Assembly: GCA_050744865.1 (NCBI GenBank)
Contig: JBOGHW010000077.1
Span: 1-64,000, forward strand
Direction of reading: 5' to 3'
Length of the DNA stretch: 64,000 nucleotides
Origin: JAKACA01 sp050744865
GTDB taxonomy: Bacteria > Actinomycetota > Acidimicrobiia > Acidimicrobiales > Bog-793
Shown here: positions 25,740 to 34,516 of the stretch, one piece after another
Numbering within the stretch: position 1 is the first letter of the stretch
Layout: each line of letters begins with the position of its first letter
The notes under the pieces: model-generated
Database searches by the model: none
The model's input: the letters and a program-made list of their open reading frames with translations, nothing else
Told to the model about the DNA's origin: nothing
Translations under genes and position numbers: made by a program

Positions 25740-27322
25740 AGTGACCCGTTCAGCCGCTTGAACATCAGGCGCTGGCTCTTGTAAAGCTTGGGAAACTCCT
25801 CGTAGAGTCTGTCGTACTCGGCTCGGTTGGCAGGATCGGGACGGAACGTGCCGTCGAGCTCAACCAGCGAGCGCACCTCGGAGCGCTCGACGGCGCCCAG
25901 GGCGAGCGCAGCGAAGAGCGCCGCCCCCTTGATGCCGGCGTGCAGGGGCTCGGCGACCCGCTCGATCGTGCGGTCCATGACGTCGGCGTGGATCTGGCAC
26001 CACAGGTCGGACTGCGCCCCGCCCCCGATGATCCGGATGGGGTCGAGGCGGCGCTTGGCGAACTTCTCACAGGCGTCGTGCAACCAGCGGTTGTTGAAGG
26101 CGACTCCTTCGAGCACCGCCCGCACCATGTCCGCCCTCGTCGTGGCGAGCGAGAGGTTGTGCCAGCCACCTCGCGCCCTGCGGTCGTCGACCGGCGAACG
26201 CTCGCCGTTGAGCCATGGCGTGAACAGGATGCCGCCGGCCCCGGGCGGCGAGCCCTCGGCCTCGGCGATGACCTCGGGGAAACCGGCCGTCGACTTGAGG
26301 ACGCCATCGCGGAGCCACTGCAGGCAGAGCCCTCCGGTCTCGTGATTGTTGGCGATGAGGTAGCGATCTGCTGTCAGACCGGGCACGCTGGCGACCTGTG
26401 AGAGGGCATCGGTCTTCTTGTACGGGACGGGTGCCCCGATCCACGCCGAGGTCGAGATCGCCAGATGCGTGGCGAAATCCGTGACGGCGCCGGCGCCGCA
26501 CGCCGCCGAGTGCAGGTCTGGGACCCCGGTCACAACCTTGACCCCACCAGATGCTGTCCCCGGCCCTGGCAAGCCGACCTCGGCGGCCACCGCTTCCGAC
26601 ACGACGCCGACGACCGAGCCGGTCGGGTGCAAGGGTGGGAGCTTGGCCGCCTCCGCGGTCAGGCCGGCCAGGCCGAGCAGCATTGGGTCGTACTCCATGC
26701 GCGACAAGTCGCGGTTGTCGGTCAACCAGGCCGCCGTCATCGAAGCATGCGAGGCGGCCGCCACGCCCGTGAAGCACATCGACAGGAAGTCGATCGGCTC
26801 CAGGTACCAGCGCGCAGCGCTGGCTACCTGCGGTTCTTCGTTGACAAGGTAGAGGATGTGGCCGATGGGGTCGGCTCCGCTGGCCGAAGGTGCCCCGCCG
26901 GTCCGACGGATCCAGTGAAGGGCCGGACGGGGCGAGTAGCCAGCGACAGGACCACCGATGACTTTTCGGGAGTACCTGCCGCCCCGGCTATCCATCCAGA
27001 GTAGGGCATCGCCGACCGGGCTGCCCGCTTCGTCTACAGGCACGGTGCTGGCCCACATGCCCGTTATGCACACGGCCTCGACGGCCGAGGCGGCAGCTAC
27101 ACCCGAGACGAGCGCCCGCTGGGTGGCCGACTTGATCGCCGCCCACCACTGGTTGGCATCCTGAACGTGGCCGGCTGACCCGATCTGGCGCGTCTCGATC
27201 CGGATGTGCTCCTGCCAGGCAAGCTTGCCGGCGAGCGAGACGAGACCCACCTTCGGCCCGCCGGTCCCGAGGTCGACTGCCAGGACGTAACGCTCGTCAC
27301 GAACATCCCGGAGCGAGCTCAC
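25736..27322 (-). CDS. FGGY-family carbohydrate kinase
   Basis: A 528-residue kinase phosphorylating a sugar or polyol. The N-terminal VLAVDLGTGGPKVGLVSL is the phosphate-binding strand, CITGMWAS and LLWMDSRGG follow, and the C-terminal FGGY half shows GILFTPWLNGERSPVDD and IRIIGGGAQSDLWCQIHADV. The start at the GTG at 27322 overlaps the upstream TGA and gives normal family length; the open frame further upstream is in a different gene. The substrate is not predictable. It lies between a PLP lyase and acyl-CoA enzymes, an unusual partnership. Confidence 0.88.
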   Translation of the reverse strand: MSSLRDVRDERYVLAVDLGTGGPKVGLVSLAGKLAWQEHIRIETRQIGSAGHVQDANQWWAAIKSATQRALVSGVAAASAVEAVCITGMWASTVPVDEAGSPVGDALLWMDSRGGRYSRKVIGGPVAGYSPRPALHWIRRTGGAPSASGADPIGHILYLVNEEPQVASAARWYLEPIDFLSMCFTGVAAASHASMTAAWLTDNRDLSRMEYDPMLLGLAGLTAEAAKLPPLHPTGSVVGVVSEAVAAEVGLPGPGTASGGVKVVTGVPDLHSAACGAGAVTDFATHLAISTSAWIGAPVPYKKTDALSQVASVPGLTADRYLIANNHETGGLCLQWLRDGVLKSTAGFPEVIAEAEGSPPGAGGILFTPWLNGERSPVDDRRARGGWHNLSLATTRADMVRAVLEGVAFNNRWLHDACEKFAKRRLDPIRIIGGGAQSDLWCQIHADVMDRTIERVAEPLHAGIKGAALFAALALGAVERSEVRSLVELDGTFRPDPANRAEYDRLYEEFPKLYKSQRLMFKRLNGSL

Positions 27323-28749
27323 TGCCCCGAAGAGGCCGGGCTGAGAGGAGGCTGCGGCACGGCCTGCTGGCGGTCCATCATGTCGGCCATCACCAGCTTG
27401 ATGAACTCGTCGGCCTCGTCGGTCATGCCGCCCGCCACACCGCCGTAGATGGCACTGGACGAGGGAGTGGCGCCGGCGGCGTGCTGCTCGGTGGCATAGG
27501 CAACGGCGTCGGCCAGGTCCGCTGCAAACGCATCGGCGACGCCGGGCTGAGTCTGCGGCCGGGTGACCGTCATGTGGAGGGCGTTCGGGTACTGCTGCCC
27601 GTTGAACCGCCATCCCCGCAACCGCATGAAGTCGTTGACGAAGTACACGTCGAACTCGTCGGAGGTGAACGAGAACAGAAACGTCGGCTCTCCCAGGAAC
27701 CTGAGCTCTCCATGCGAAGCCACCGCGGCCTTCATCGCGTCGGCCGTGGAGAAGATGGCCTTGGCGTACCCGAGGTAGCCTTCCCGCCCCAGTTGCACCA
27801 TCGAGGCCCAGGCCGTCGCAAGCAGGCCAGCCGACCGAGAGCCCTCCATCCCAGGCGAGCAGTATTTCCCGCCTGACCAGTCCGTGAGGTAGAAGTACTG
27901 CGAGTTGCGCTGCGCCTTGTCGCGGAACAGCAGCGTCGAGGTGCCCTTGAAGGCGTACCCGTACTTGTGGGTGTCGGCCGAGATCGTCGTCACGCCCGGC
28001 AGGCGGAAGTCGAAGGCAGGGATCGGGTAGCCGAGCTGTTCACCGAAGGGCAGGATGAATCCCCCCAGGCACCCGTCGACGTGCACCCCGAAGCCGCGCT
28101 CGATCCCCAGGGCGCCGAGCTCGGCAATGGGGTCGATGGTGCCGTAGCCGTAGTTACAGGCCGAGCCGACCACAGCGACTGTCTGGTCGTCGGCATGGTC
28201 GGCCACCCAGTCGAGGTCGACCTGGGTGGTCACCGGGTCGACAGGCGCCCGGCGCAGCTCGACGCCGAAGAGGTGGCATGCCTTGTCGAACGCAGGATGA
28301 GCGGTCTCGGGCTTGATCAAGTTGGGTTGCCGGACGCCGCGCGTGGCGGCCGCATGCTCCCGGTAGGACAGGACTGCGTGCAGGATGCTCCCGGTGCCGC
28401 CGGTCGTGACGAGGCCACCGGGCTGGTAGCCGCTGGCGGTGGCTGCCTCGCCGTGCATGAGGTCGAGCGCCATGGCGATGATCTCGCCCTCGAAGCGGGT
28501 CGAGCTCGGGCAGATGTCCCTTTGTAGGGCGTTCACGTGGGCGTAGAGGCCGAAGACCTCGTTCATGAACCTGTAGTGGTCGTGATCGCCGCAGTACATC
28601 GTGCCCGAGCAGCGCCCGCTCTCCCAGTGCTGGTCCTCGAGCGCGGCCATCTCGCGCAACTCTGCCAGGACCTCGTCGCGGGGGCGCCCCTTGTCGGGGA
28701 GGGTGCGGTTCACATCGAAACGCTCGACGTACGGGTAGTCGTTACTCAC
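27319..28749 (-). CDS. PLP-dependent lyase/decarboxylase, sphingosine-1-phosphate-lyase-like
   Basis: A 476-residue fold-type I PLP enzyme of the group II decarboxylase superfamily. The Schiff-base Lys lies in SADTHKYGYAFKGTST, a form matching sphingosine-1-phosphate lyases rather than glutamate decarboxylases. HPAFDKACHLFGVELRR and VHVDGCLGGFILPFG (cofactor Asp) agree. It may cleave a phosphorylated amino-alcohol or long-chain base; in that case the downstream kinase could supply the phosphate, which is inference. First gene of a four-gene coupled operon; GTG start. Glutamate decarboxylase is the alternative. Confidence 0.82.
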   Translation of the reverse strand: MSNDYPYVERFDVNRTLPDKGRPRDEVLAELREMAALEDQHWESGRCSGTMYCGDHDHYRFMNEVFGLYAHVNALQRDICPSSTRFEGEIIAMALDLMHGEAATASGYQPGGLVTTGGTGSILHAVLSYREHAAATRGVRQPNLIKPETAHPAFDKACHLFGVELRRAPVDPVTTQVDLDWVADHADDQTVAVVGSACNYGYGTIDPIAELGALGIERGFGVHVDGCLGGFILPFGEQLGYPIPAFDFRLPGVTTISADTHKYGYAFKGTSTLLFRDKAQRNSQYFYLTDWSGGKYCSPGMEGSRSAGLLATAWASMVQLGREGYLGYAKAIFSTADAMKAAVASHGELRFLGEPTFLFSFTSDEFDVYFVNDFMRLRGWRFNGQQYPNALHMTVTRPQTQPGVADAFAADLADAVAYATEQHAAGATPSSSAIYGGVAGGMTDEADEFIKLVMADMMDRQQAVPQPPLSPASSGQ

Positions 28750-28786
28750 GCGCTCTCTCCTGCTGCTCGAGGCTCTCTGCTTGCAG

Positions 28787-30661
28787 TCAACACGATCTGC
28801 CGGCTGCGGCCTGCATCCGAGCTCGCTTGGCGTTGGCGTTGGTTCGGGCCCGCGCCTGTTGGTCCAGGGCTACCTTGCGGAGCCGCACGGAGGACGGAGT
28901 CACCTCGACGCACTCGTCCTCGCGGATGAACTCGAGCGCCTGCTCCAACGAGAGCGTGCGCGCCGGGATGAGGCGGACCAGCTCCTCGGACCCCGCTGCT
29001 CTCATGTTGGTGACCTTCTTCTCGCGAGTCGGGTTGACGTCCATGTCCTCGGACCGGGCGTTCTCGCCGATGATCATGCCTTCGTAAGCCTCGACCCCCG
29101 GACCGACGAACAACGACCCACGGTCCTGCAGCGAGGTGAGGGCGTACTGGGTGGTCACCCCGGAGCGGTCGCATACGAGCGAACCGCTCGGCCGCATGCG
29201 AATCTCACCGAACCAGGGCGCCCAATGGTCGAACACGTGGTGCAGGATTCCCGTGCCGCGAGTCTCGGTCAGGAACTCGGTCCGGAAGCCGATCAGGCCG
29301 CGAGACGGCACCGAGTACTCCAGGCGGGCCCATCCGGTCCCGTGGTTCACCATTTGCTCGAGCCGTCCCTTGCGGAGAGCCAGTAGCTGCGTCACCACGC
29401 CCAGATAGTCCTCCGGTACGTCTATCGAGACATGTTCGACCGGCTCGTGCGACTTGCCGGCGACGTCCCTGGTCACCACCTGCGGCTTGCCGACCGTCAG
29501 CTCGAAGCCCTCTCGCCTCAACACCTCGACCAACACCGCCAGCTGCAGCTCGCCTCGACCTTGGACCTCCCATGCATCGGGCCGCTCGGTCGGCAGCACC
29601 CGTAGCGACACGTTGCCGATGAGCTCTGTGTCGAGCCTGCTCTTCAGGAGCCGGGCGGTCACCTTTGAGCCTTCACGGCCCGATAGAGGCGATGTGTTGA
29701 TACCGACGGTGATCGAGAGGCTCGGCTCGTCAACTCTCAGCACGGGCAAGGGGCGGGGATCGACGGGATCGGCCAGGGTCTCGCCGATCGTGACCTCGGC
29801 CAGACCGGCCACGGCGAAGATCTCCCCCGCACTGGCCTCGGCTGCCTCGGTTCTTTCCAGCCCTTCTGTCACGAACAGCTCGGAAACTTTCACGTTCTCG
29901 ATGGTCCCGTCAGAACGGCACCAGGCGACCTGTTGTCCACGCCGAACGGTTCCGTGCAGGGCGCGGCACAGGGCGAGGCGACCGAGGTACGGCGAGGCGT
30001 CCAGGTTCGTCACAAGAGCCTGGAAGGGATGCTGCGGGTCGAACGTCGGAGCCGGGATGTGGGCGGCAATAGCTGAGAAGAGCGGTTCGAGGTCGGTGCC
30101 GCTGACGGCCGCATCGAGCGAAGCCTTCCCGGCGCGTGCGTTGCAGTAGACGATCGGGAACTCGATCTGGTGATCTCCGGCGTCGAGATCCAAGAAGAGC
30201 TCGTAGACCTCGTCCAGTACCTCTTTGGGCCGAGCATCGGGGCGGTCTATCTTGTTGATGACGAGCACCACGGGCAGGTGCAGCGCCAACGCCTTGCGCA
30301 GCACGAACCGGGTCTGTGGCAACGGTCCCTCGGAGGCGTCGACCAGCAACAGCACCCCGTCCACCATGGCGAGTGCCCGCTCGACTTCGCCACCGAAGTC
30401 GGCGTGCCCCGGGGTGTCGACGATGTTGAGCTTCAGGCCTCCGTGACGCACGGCCGTGTTCTTGGCCAGGATCGTGATCCCCTTCTCGCGCTCGAGGTCC
30501 ATGGAGTCCATGACTCGCTCGGCTACCTCCTGATTCGCCCGGAAGATGCCGGATTGCCAAAGCATGGCGTCCACGAGCGTGGTCTTGCCATGGTCGACGT
30601 GGGCGACTATGGCCAAGTTGCGAAGATCAGAGCGCGACTGCAGAAGGGTTGGGGGACTCAT
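28787..30661 (-). CDS. typA: Ribosome-associated GTPase TypA/BipA
   Basis: A 624-residue translational GTPase of the EF-G family, acting in ribosome assembly and stress. G1 AHVDHGKTT, G3 DTPGHADFGGE, and G4 NKIDRPDARP are seen, followed by domains II, III and V and the TypA-specific C-terminal domain (RGTGILHHVFDHWAPW). The frame is open to 30850, but the ATG at 30661 is at the family start (SPPTLLQSRSDLRNLAIVAHVD). The C-terminus ends in a basic tail. Confidence 0.94.
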   Translation of the reverse strand: MSPPTLLQSRSDLRNLAIVAHVDHGKTTLVDAMLWQSGIFRANQEVAERVMDSMDLEREKGITILAKNTAVRHGGLKLNIVDTPGHADFGGEVERALAMVDGVLLLVDASEGPLPQTRFVLRKALALHLPVVLVINKIDRPDARPKEVLDEVYELFLDLDAGDHQIEFPIVYCNARAGKASLDAAVSGTDLEPLFSAIAAHIPAPTFDPQHPFQALVTNLDASPYLGRLALCRALHGTVRRGQQVAWCRSDGTIENVKVSELFVTEGLERTEAAEASAGEIFAVAGLAEVTIGETLADPVDPRPLPVLRVDEPSLSITVGINTSPLSGREGSKVTARLLKSRLDTELIGNVSLRVLPTERPDAWEVQGRGELQLAVLVEVLRREGFELTVGKPQVVTRDVAGKSHEPVEHVSIDVPEDYLGVVTQLLALRKGRLEQMVNHGTGWARLEYSVPSRGLIGFRTEFLTETRGTGILHHVFDHWAPWFGEIRMRPSGSLVCDRSGVTTQYALTSLQDRGSLFVGPGVEAYEGMIIGENARSEDMDVNPTREKKVTNMRAAGSEELVRLIPARTLSLEQALEFIREDECVEVTPSSVRLRKVALDQQARARTNANAKRARMQAAAGRSC

Positions 30662-31016
30662 CAGGCTTGCGAGAGTACCGGAGCCAGGAAGGGCTCCAGA
30701 CAGATAACGGCAGCTCAGCACGACGCCGCCGCGACAGCTGCGGCTTTGCCTGACACAGCTGCGACGTGCGCCCGGTCTCGGGCAATACCCGGCTGGCAAC
30801 AACGCCCGGCGGCGACTCCCTGTCCAGACCGAGTACCCGCCCGATCTCACCGGTGACGCCGAACCTGTCCTCCGGCAAGTCCCGGACCAACCCGGATCTG
30901 ATGCTCGCGCCCAGCGTCCGATTGATCACGGCGCGGCGACGGCGGCGCCGGATCGACACCAATAGGCCGGCGCCGTCCTTCTTGCGGGCTGGCTGGTCTC
31001 GCCGCTCCTTCGTCAC
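30627..31016 (-). CDS. Possible small basic ORF between typA and the 31013 gene
   Basis: A frame of 129 codons beginning at a GTG that overlaps the preceding gene's TGA (GTGA), the same coupling seen repeatedly in this window, and ending inside the first codons of typA. Codons end mostly in G or C. The product is very basic (RRRRRR run near residue 25) and has no recognised domain. Apart from this the 30662-31012 interval of about 350 bases holds nothing I can identify. It may be chance. Confidence 0.3.
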   Translation of the reverse strand: MTKERRDQPARKKDGAGLLVSIRRRRRRAVINRTLGASIRSGLVRDLPEDRFGVTGEIGRVLGLDRESPPGVVASRVLPETGRTSQLCQAKPQLSRRRRAELPLSVWSPSWLRYSRKPDESPNPSAVAL

Positions 31017-31633
31017 TTCCGATCCCAGGCCGCCGCCGCGCGGGCCTGCTCGGCACGCAGCTTGGAGTGCTCGACAGCTGTCACCTTGTCGGCAAGGCGC
31101 ATCGAGAGGCGGTAGTACTGCTCCATAGGCGCGATGGCCTCGGGTGGCGCGGCGTGACGGTGCTCGGTGCCCATACGCCCGAACTCGGGCCGGTAGGCGA
31201 ACTTCCGCAAGAGCTGGGTGACCTTGGAGAGCAAGCTCGTCACGATGCCCTCGTAGGCCGGCGGGATCTTGTAGCCCGTGTGCTGCCAGATCCCGTAGTC
31301 GAGATCCGCCATTATCTTGCCCGTCCCGTGCTTGGAGGTGTCTACGTAGAGGTGCCGCCACACATTTCGGCACAGCGAGCCGTGGATACGCTGCGGGAAC
31401 TCGCCGATCAGGGTCTCTTCTTCCTCGCGAAGCTGCAGCAGCAGCCCGCTCGTGTGCAGGGTCTGGGTGCGATGGGGATCATCGTTGACGGCCTTCTCGA
31501 TCATTCCCCAAGCGGTCTGGTGCGCCCAGACGGTCAGCAGGTGCTCGATGGTTGCAGCGGCTTCCGCCATGGCGGCCAGATGCTCGTTGAGTAGGCTCTG
31601 CGCGTCGGCAGCAGTCTGATGCAGATCTTCCAT
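31013..31633 (-). CDS. Unidentified helical protein
   Basis: A 206-residue protein, ATG at 31633 preceded by GAGGGGATG, a good ribosome site; the upstream open frame to 31687 is unneeded. It is predicted mainly helical, with heptad-like stretches at the N-terminus (AQSLLNEHLAAMAEAAATIE) and C-terminus (LRAEQARAAAAW). The central part has conserved-looking aromatic positions (HGSLCRNVWRHLYVDT). No signal peptide or membrane segment. Family not recognised. Confidence 0.65.
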   Translation of the reverse strand: MEDLHQTAADAQSLLNEHLAAMAEAAATIEHLLTVWAHQTAWGMIEKAVNDDPHRTQTLHTSGLLLQLREEEETLIGEFPQRIHGSLCRNVWRHLYVDTSKHGTGKIMADLDYGIWQHTGYKIPPAYEGIVTSLLSKVTQLLRKFAYRPEFGRMGTEHRHAAPPEAIAPMEQYYRLSMRLADKVTAVEHSKLRAEQARAAAAWDRK

Positions 31634-31727
31634 TCCATCCCCTCGACTTGCGGACACAGGCACATGCCGATGGCTCTCCGCCCACATTAGGTCAAACCAC
31701 GCCTTGAGGCGCCGATGAGCCCCTCTG

Positions 31728-32129
31728 ATGAAGAAAGGCTGTCAAACTGCACCGGTGGACACCCGCCGCTGGTACAACCAGGACCTGCCCCAGACTCTCC
31801 AGCTGTCGCAGATGCTGTTGTACCTCAACGGGATCTCGCTCCTGTTCTTCGGGCTCCTGTCGGGGGGGTTCGCCCTCATCACCATCGTCTTCATCTTCGG
31901 GGAGGTCCTCGGTGCGGTCGGAATCGCCAACTCGGCCAAGAGCGGATACCGGGTGGCGGCGTTCTTCTCGTGCATCGCGCTGGTCTTCCTCCTGCTGTTC
32001 TTTCCGTTCTTCTTGAGTCACTTCTCGATCAACTTGAACTACCTGCTCAACTTGATGTTCGCCATCGCACTCGTGGCCGCCCTGTTCCATCCCCAGAGCC
32101 GGGAGTACCAGAAGACCTGGTTCAGGTAA
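31728..32129 (+). CDS. Small integral membrane protein, unidentified
   Basis: A 133-residue protein with three to four hydrophobic segments (LLYLNGISLLFFGLLSGGF, IVFIFGEVLGAVGI, FSCIALVFLLLFFPFFL, LNYLLNLMFAIALVAALF) and a charged C-terminus. The overlapping frame at 31715 is less hydrophobic and not preferred. The start could be the ATG at 31728 or the GTG at 31755. No ribosome site is clear. It lies upstream of the MarR gene on the same strand. Confidence 0.6.
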   Translation: MKKGCQTAPVDTRRWYNQDLPQTLQLSQMLLYLNGISLLFFGLLSGGFALITIVFIFGEVLGAVGIANSAKSGYRVAAFFSCIALVFLLLFFPFFLSHFSINLNYLLNLMFAIALVAALFHPQSREYQKTWFR

Positions 32130-32160
32130 CCGCCTGAGAACGCGGGCGGGACCCGAACAG

Positions 32161-32173
32161 TTAGATACACTAA
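32161..32173. promoter_or_regulatory. MarR-type operator overlapping the marR start region
   Basis: TTAG-ATACA-CTAA is an inverted repeat with four-base arms and a five-base centre, embedded in A/T-rich sequence unlike its surroundings and lying immediately before the GTG start at 32178. It overlaps candidate -10 sequences (TAGATAC, TAAATAT). Position suggests autoregulation by the MarR protein and a leaderless or near-leaderless transcript. Confidence 0.5.
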
Positions 32174-32177
32174 ATAT

Positions 32178-32639
32178 GTGACTCCCGAACGAGATAGTGC
32201 TCCGCAACGCCCTGTCGGCCGCGTGGCGGCTTGGATCGCCCGGCAAGTGGAGCGGGGTCTGGCGACGAGCGAGCTCAGCCTCCCCCAGTACCGCGTCCTC
32301 GGGCTGCTGGCCGAAGGAAATGCTCTCCCCTCCTCCATGGCGGACAGGCTCAACGTGCGCAGACCGAGCATCACCGCCGTCGTGGACGGCCTCGTGGCCC
32401 GGGGCCTCGTCGTGCGCACGCCCGCCGAGGGAGACCGCCGGCAGGTGTCGCACGCCATCACTGCAGAGGGCCGCCAACTGCTGGCCGCTGCCGACCGGGA
32501 CGTCGAAGAGCGGTTGGCTGCGATCGCAGGTTGCCTCGGCTCGGCCGCGCAGACCGAGGCCGCCCTGGGCGGCATCGAGCTCTGGGGCGAAGCACTCCAC
32601 AACTGGGCGAACCGCCAAGTCGCCGAGGTGCCCCGTTGA
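32178..32639 (+). CDS. MarR-family transcriptional regulator
   Basis: A 153-residue winged-helix regulator. The recognition region SSMADRLNVRRPSITAVVDGL and the wing VRTPAEGDRRQVSHAITAEGRQLL are canonical. MarR proteins usually repress an adjacent exporter and are released by a small ligand. Here its TGA overlaps a TTG start of an ABC exporter gene, and a second exporter gene follows, so it very likely controls this efflux pair. The start is GTG. Confidence 0.92.
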   Translation: MTPERDSAPQRPVGRVAAWIARQVERGLATSELSLPQYRVLGLLAEGNALPSSMADRLNVRRPSITAVVDGLVARGLVVRTPAEGDRRQVSHAITAEGRQLLAAADRDVEERLAAIAGCLGSAAQTEAALGGIELWGEALHNWANRQVAEVPR

Positions 32640-34516
32640 GCGAGAACGGCCACGGGCCGCGCCACCGCCACGATCCAGAAGAGGCGACGTCGCACTTCTC
32701 CCCGGTGAACGTCACGCCCAAGTACAGACCTCCGAGAGCCACGATCGACCCTGACCAGTCGAAGAGCTGGATCAAGCGCGCCTGGCCCATCGTCAAGACT
32801 CACTGGGGAGGATCGCTGACAGCCCTCAGCCTCAGCTTCGTAGGCCTAGTGCTGCAGGTCCAGATCCCACAGCTCATGGCCAAGGCGCTCGACAACGGCT
32901 TGCGGCCCGTGCACCCGGTGCCGCTGCACTTCTACGTGGCCTGGATCGTCGCCCTGGGCATCGTCGGTGGAGTGACCGGCTACGTCTCCCGGCTCTACAT
33001 GTACAAGACGGCCTACCGCCTCGAGTTCGACCTGCGCAACGTCATCTACGAGCACTTGACGAAAATGCCGGCGTCGTTCTACGACCGAGTCCAGTCCGGC
33101 CAGCTCATATCGAGGGCGAACTCAGACATCCGCTCCGTACAGATGTACTTGACGTTCGCGCCGCTCATCCTGGTCCAGTGCGGTATCGCCGTCGTCGCCT
33201 TCGGGTTCATGCTGGCGGTCAGCGTCCCGCTGGCAATAGTCGCCATGGCCACGATGCCCCTCATCTACTTCGTCGGCGTGAAGATGCGCGCCTCGATGTT
33301 CCCGGTCTCCTGGCTCATCCAGTCGCGCCTCGCCGACGTCGCAACGATCGTGGACGAGAACGTCAACGGCGTTCGCGTCGTGAAGTCGTTCGCCGCCGAG
33401 GACAGCCAGCTCACGACGCTCGCCAAGGCCGCCAAGAAAGTCGAGTGGTCTTACATCCGGGACGCCGACCTGCGAGCGCGCTTCTCGCCGGCAATCCAGA
33501 ACCTTGCACCGCTCGGCCTCGTGCTCGTGCTGGCCTTCGGTGGCTGGATGGTCATCCAGGGCCACATCCAGTACGGCGCCATCCTCGAGTTCAACTTGTA
33601 CCTGCTGTTGCTGCAGGCTCCGTTCATGATGCTCGGGATGCTCATCATGATGGGCCAACGGGCGGCGGCCTCGGCCCAGCGCATCTACGAGATCCTCGAC
33701 GAGCGGTCCGAGATCGTCGACAAGCCCGGGGCGGTCGACCTCGTCGGATGCAAGGGGGACGTCAGCTTCGAAGGCGTCGACTTCAAATACCCCAACGGCG
33801 ACCGCCCGCTCGTGCTGGAAGGCTTCGACCTGCATATCCGGCCCGGTGAGACGGTCGCCATGGTCGGGCGCACAGGCTCGGGCAAGTCGACGGTGGCGCG
33901 GCTCATCAGCCGCATCTACGACGTCACTGCGGGTGCGGTGAAGATAGACGGGACCGACGTCAGGGACTACACAGTCGAGAGCCTGCGGGCACAAGTCGGG
34001 ATGGTGCTGGACGAGCCGTTTCTCTTCTCGTTGCCCGTCCGGGACAACATCGCCTACGGGCGGCCCGACGCCGACATCGCCGACATCGAGCTGGCGGCCA
34101 TCGCCGCCAATGCCGACGAGTTCATCTCGGATCTGTCACAGGGCTACGACACGGTCGTCGGCGAGCGTGGCTACACGCTGTCGGGCGGCCAGCGTCAGCG
34201 CATCGCCATCGCCCGCACCCTCCTCGCAAACCCGCCCATCCTGATTCTCGACGACGCCACCAGCGCCATCGACGTCCAGGTAGAGCAGCAGATACACGAC
34301 GCTTTGACCCACCAGATGAAAGGCAGGACGACGCTCATCATCGCCCACCGGCTCTCCACCATCAGCCTGGCCGACCGCGTCGTGCTCCTCGACGAAGGCA
34401 AGATCGTGGCCGACGGGCGGCATGCCGAGCTCCTCCAAACCTCCTCGCTTTACGCCGAGGTTCTGGCCCACGCCGAGGAAGAGGACTCAGCGGCTACGAC
34501 GGGAGGCCGAGCCTGA
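32636..34516 (+). CDS. ABC exporter subunit with degenerate ATP site (half transporter 1)
   Basis: A 626-residue half transporter: six transmembrane segments, then a nucleotide-binding domain with Walker A GRTGSGKST, a Q-loop position changed (GMVLDEPFLF, Asp for Gln), signature LSGGQRQR, and Walker B LILDDATSAID with Asp in place of the catalytic Glu. The start is uncertain: TTG at 32636 overlaps the MarR stop (TTGA), and GTG at 32705 is the alternative. It pairs with the next gene as a heterodimer of the BmrCD/TM287-288 type. Confidence 0.88.
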   Translation: MSENGHGPRHRHDPEEATSHFSPVNVTPKYRPPRATIDPDQSKSWIKRAWPIVKTHWGGSLTALSLSFVGLVLQVQIPQLMAKALDNGLRPVHPVPLHFYVAWIVALGIVGGVTGYVSRLYMYKTAYRLEFDLRNVIYEHLTKMPASFYDRVQSGQLISRANSDIRSVQMYLTFAPLILVQCGIAVVAFGFMLAVSVPLAIVAMATMPLIYFVGVKMRASMFPVSWLIQSRLADVATIVDENVNGVRVVKSFAAEDSQLTTLAKAAKKVEWSYIRDADLRARFSPAIQNLAPLGLVLVLAFGGWMVIQGHIQYGAILEFNLYLLLLQAPFMMLGMLIMMGQRAAASAQRIYEILDERSEIVDKPGAVDLVGCKGDVSFEGVDFKYPNGDRPLVLEGFDLHIRPGETVAMVGRTGSGKSTVARLISRIYDVTAGAVKIDGTDVRDYTVESLRAQVGMVLDEPFLFSLPVRDNIAYGRPDADIADIELAAIAANADEFISDLSQGYDTVVGERGYTLSGGQRQRIAIARTLLANPPILILDDATSAIDVQVEQQIHDALTHQMKGRTTLIIAHRLSTISLADRVVLLDEGKIVADGRHAELLQTSSLYAEVLAHAEEEDSAATTGGRA

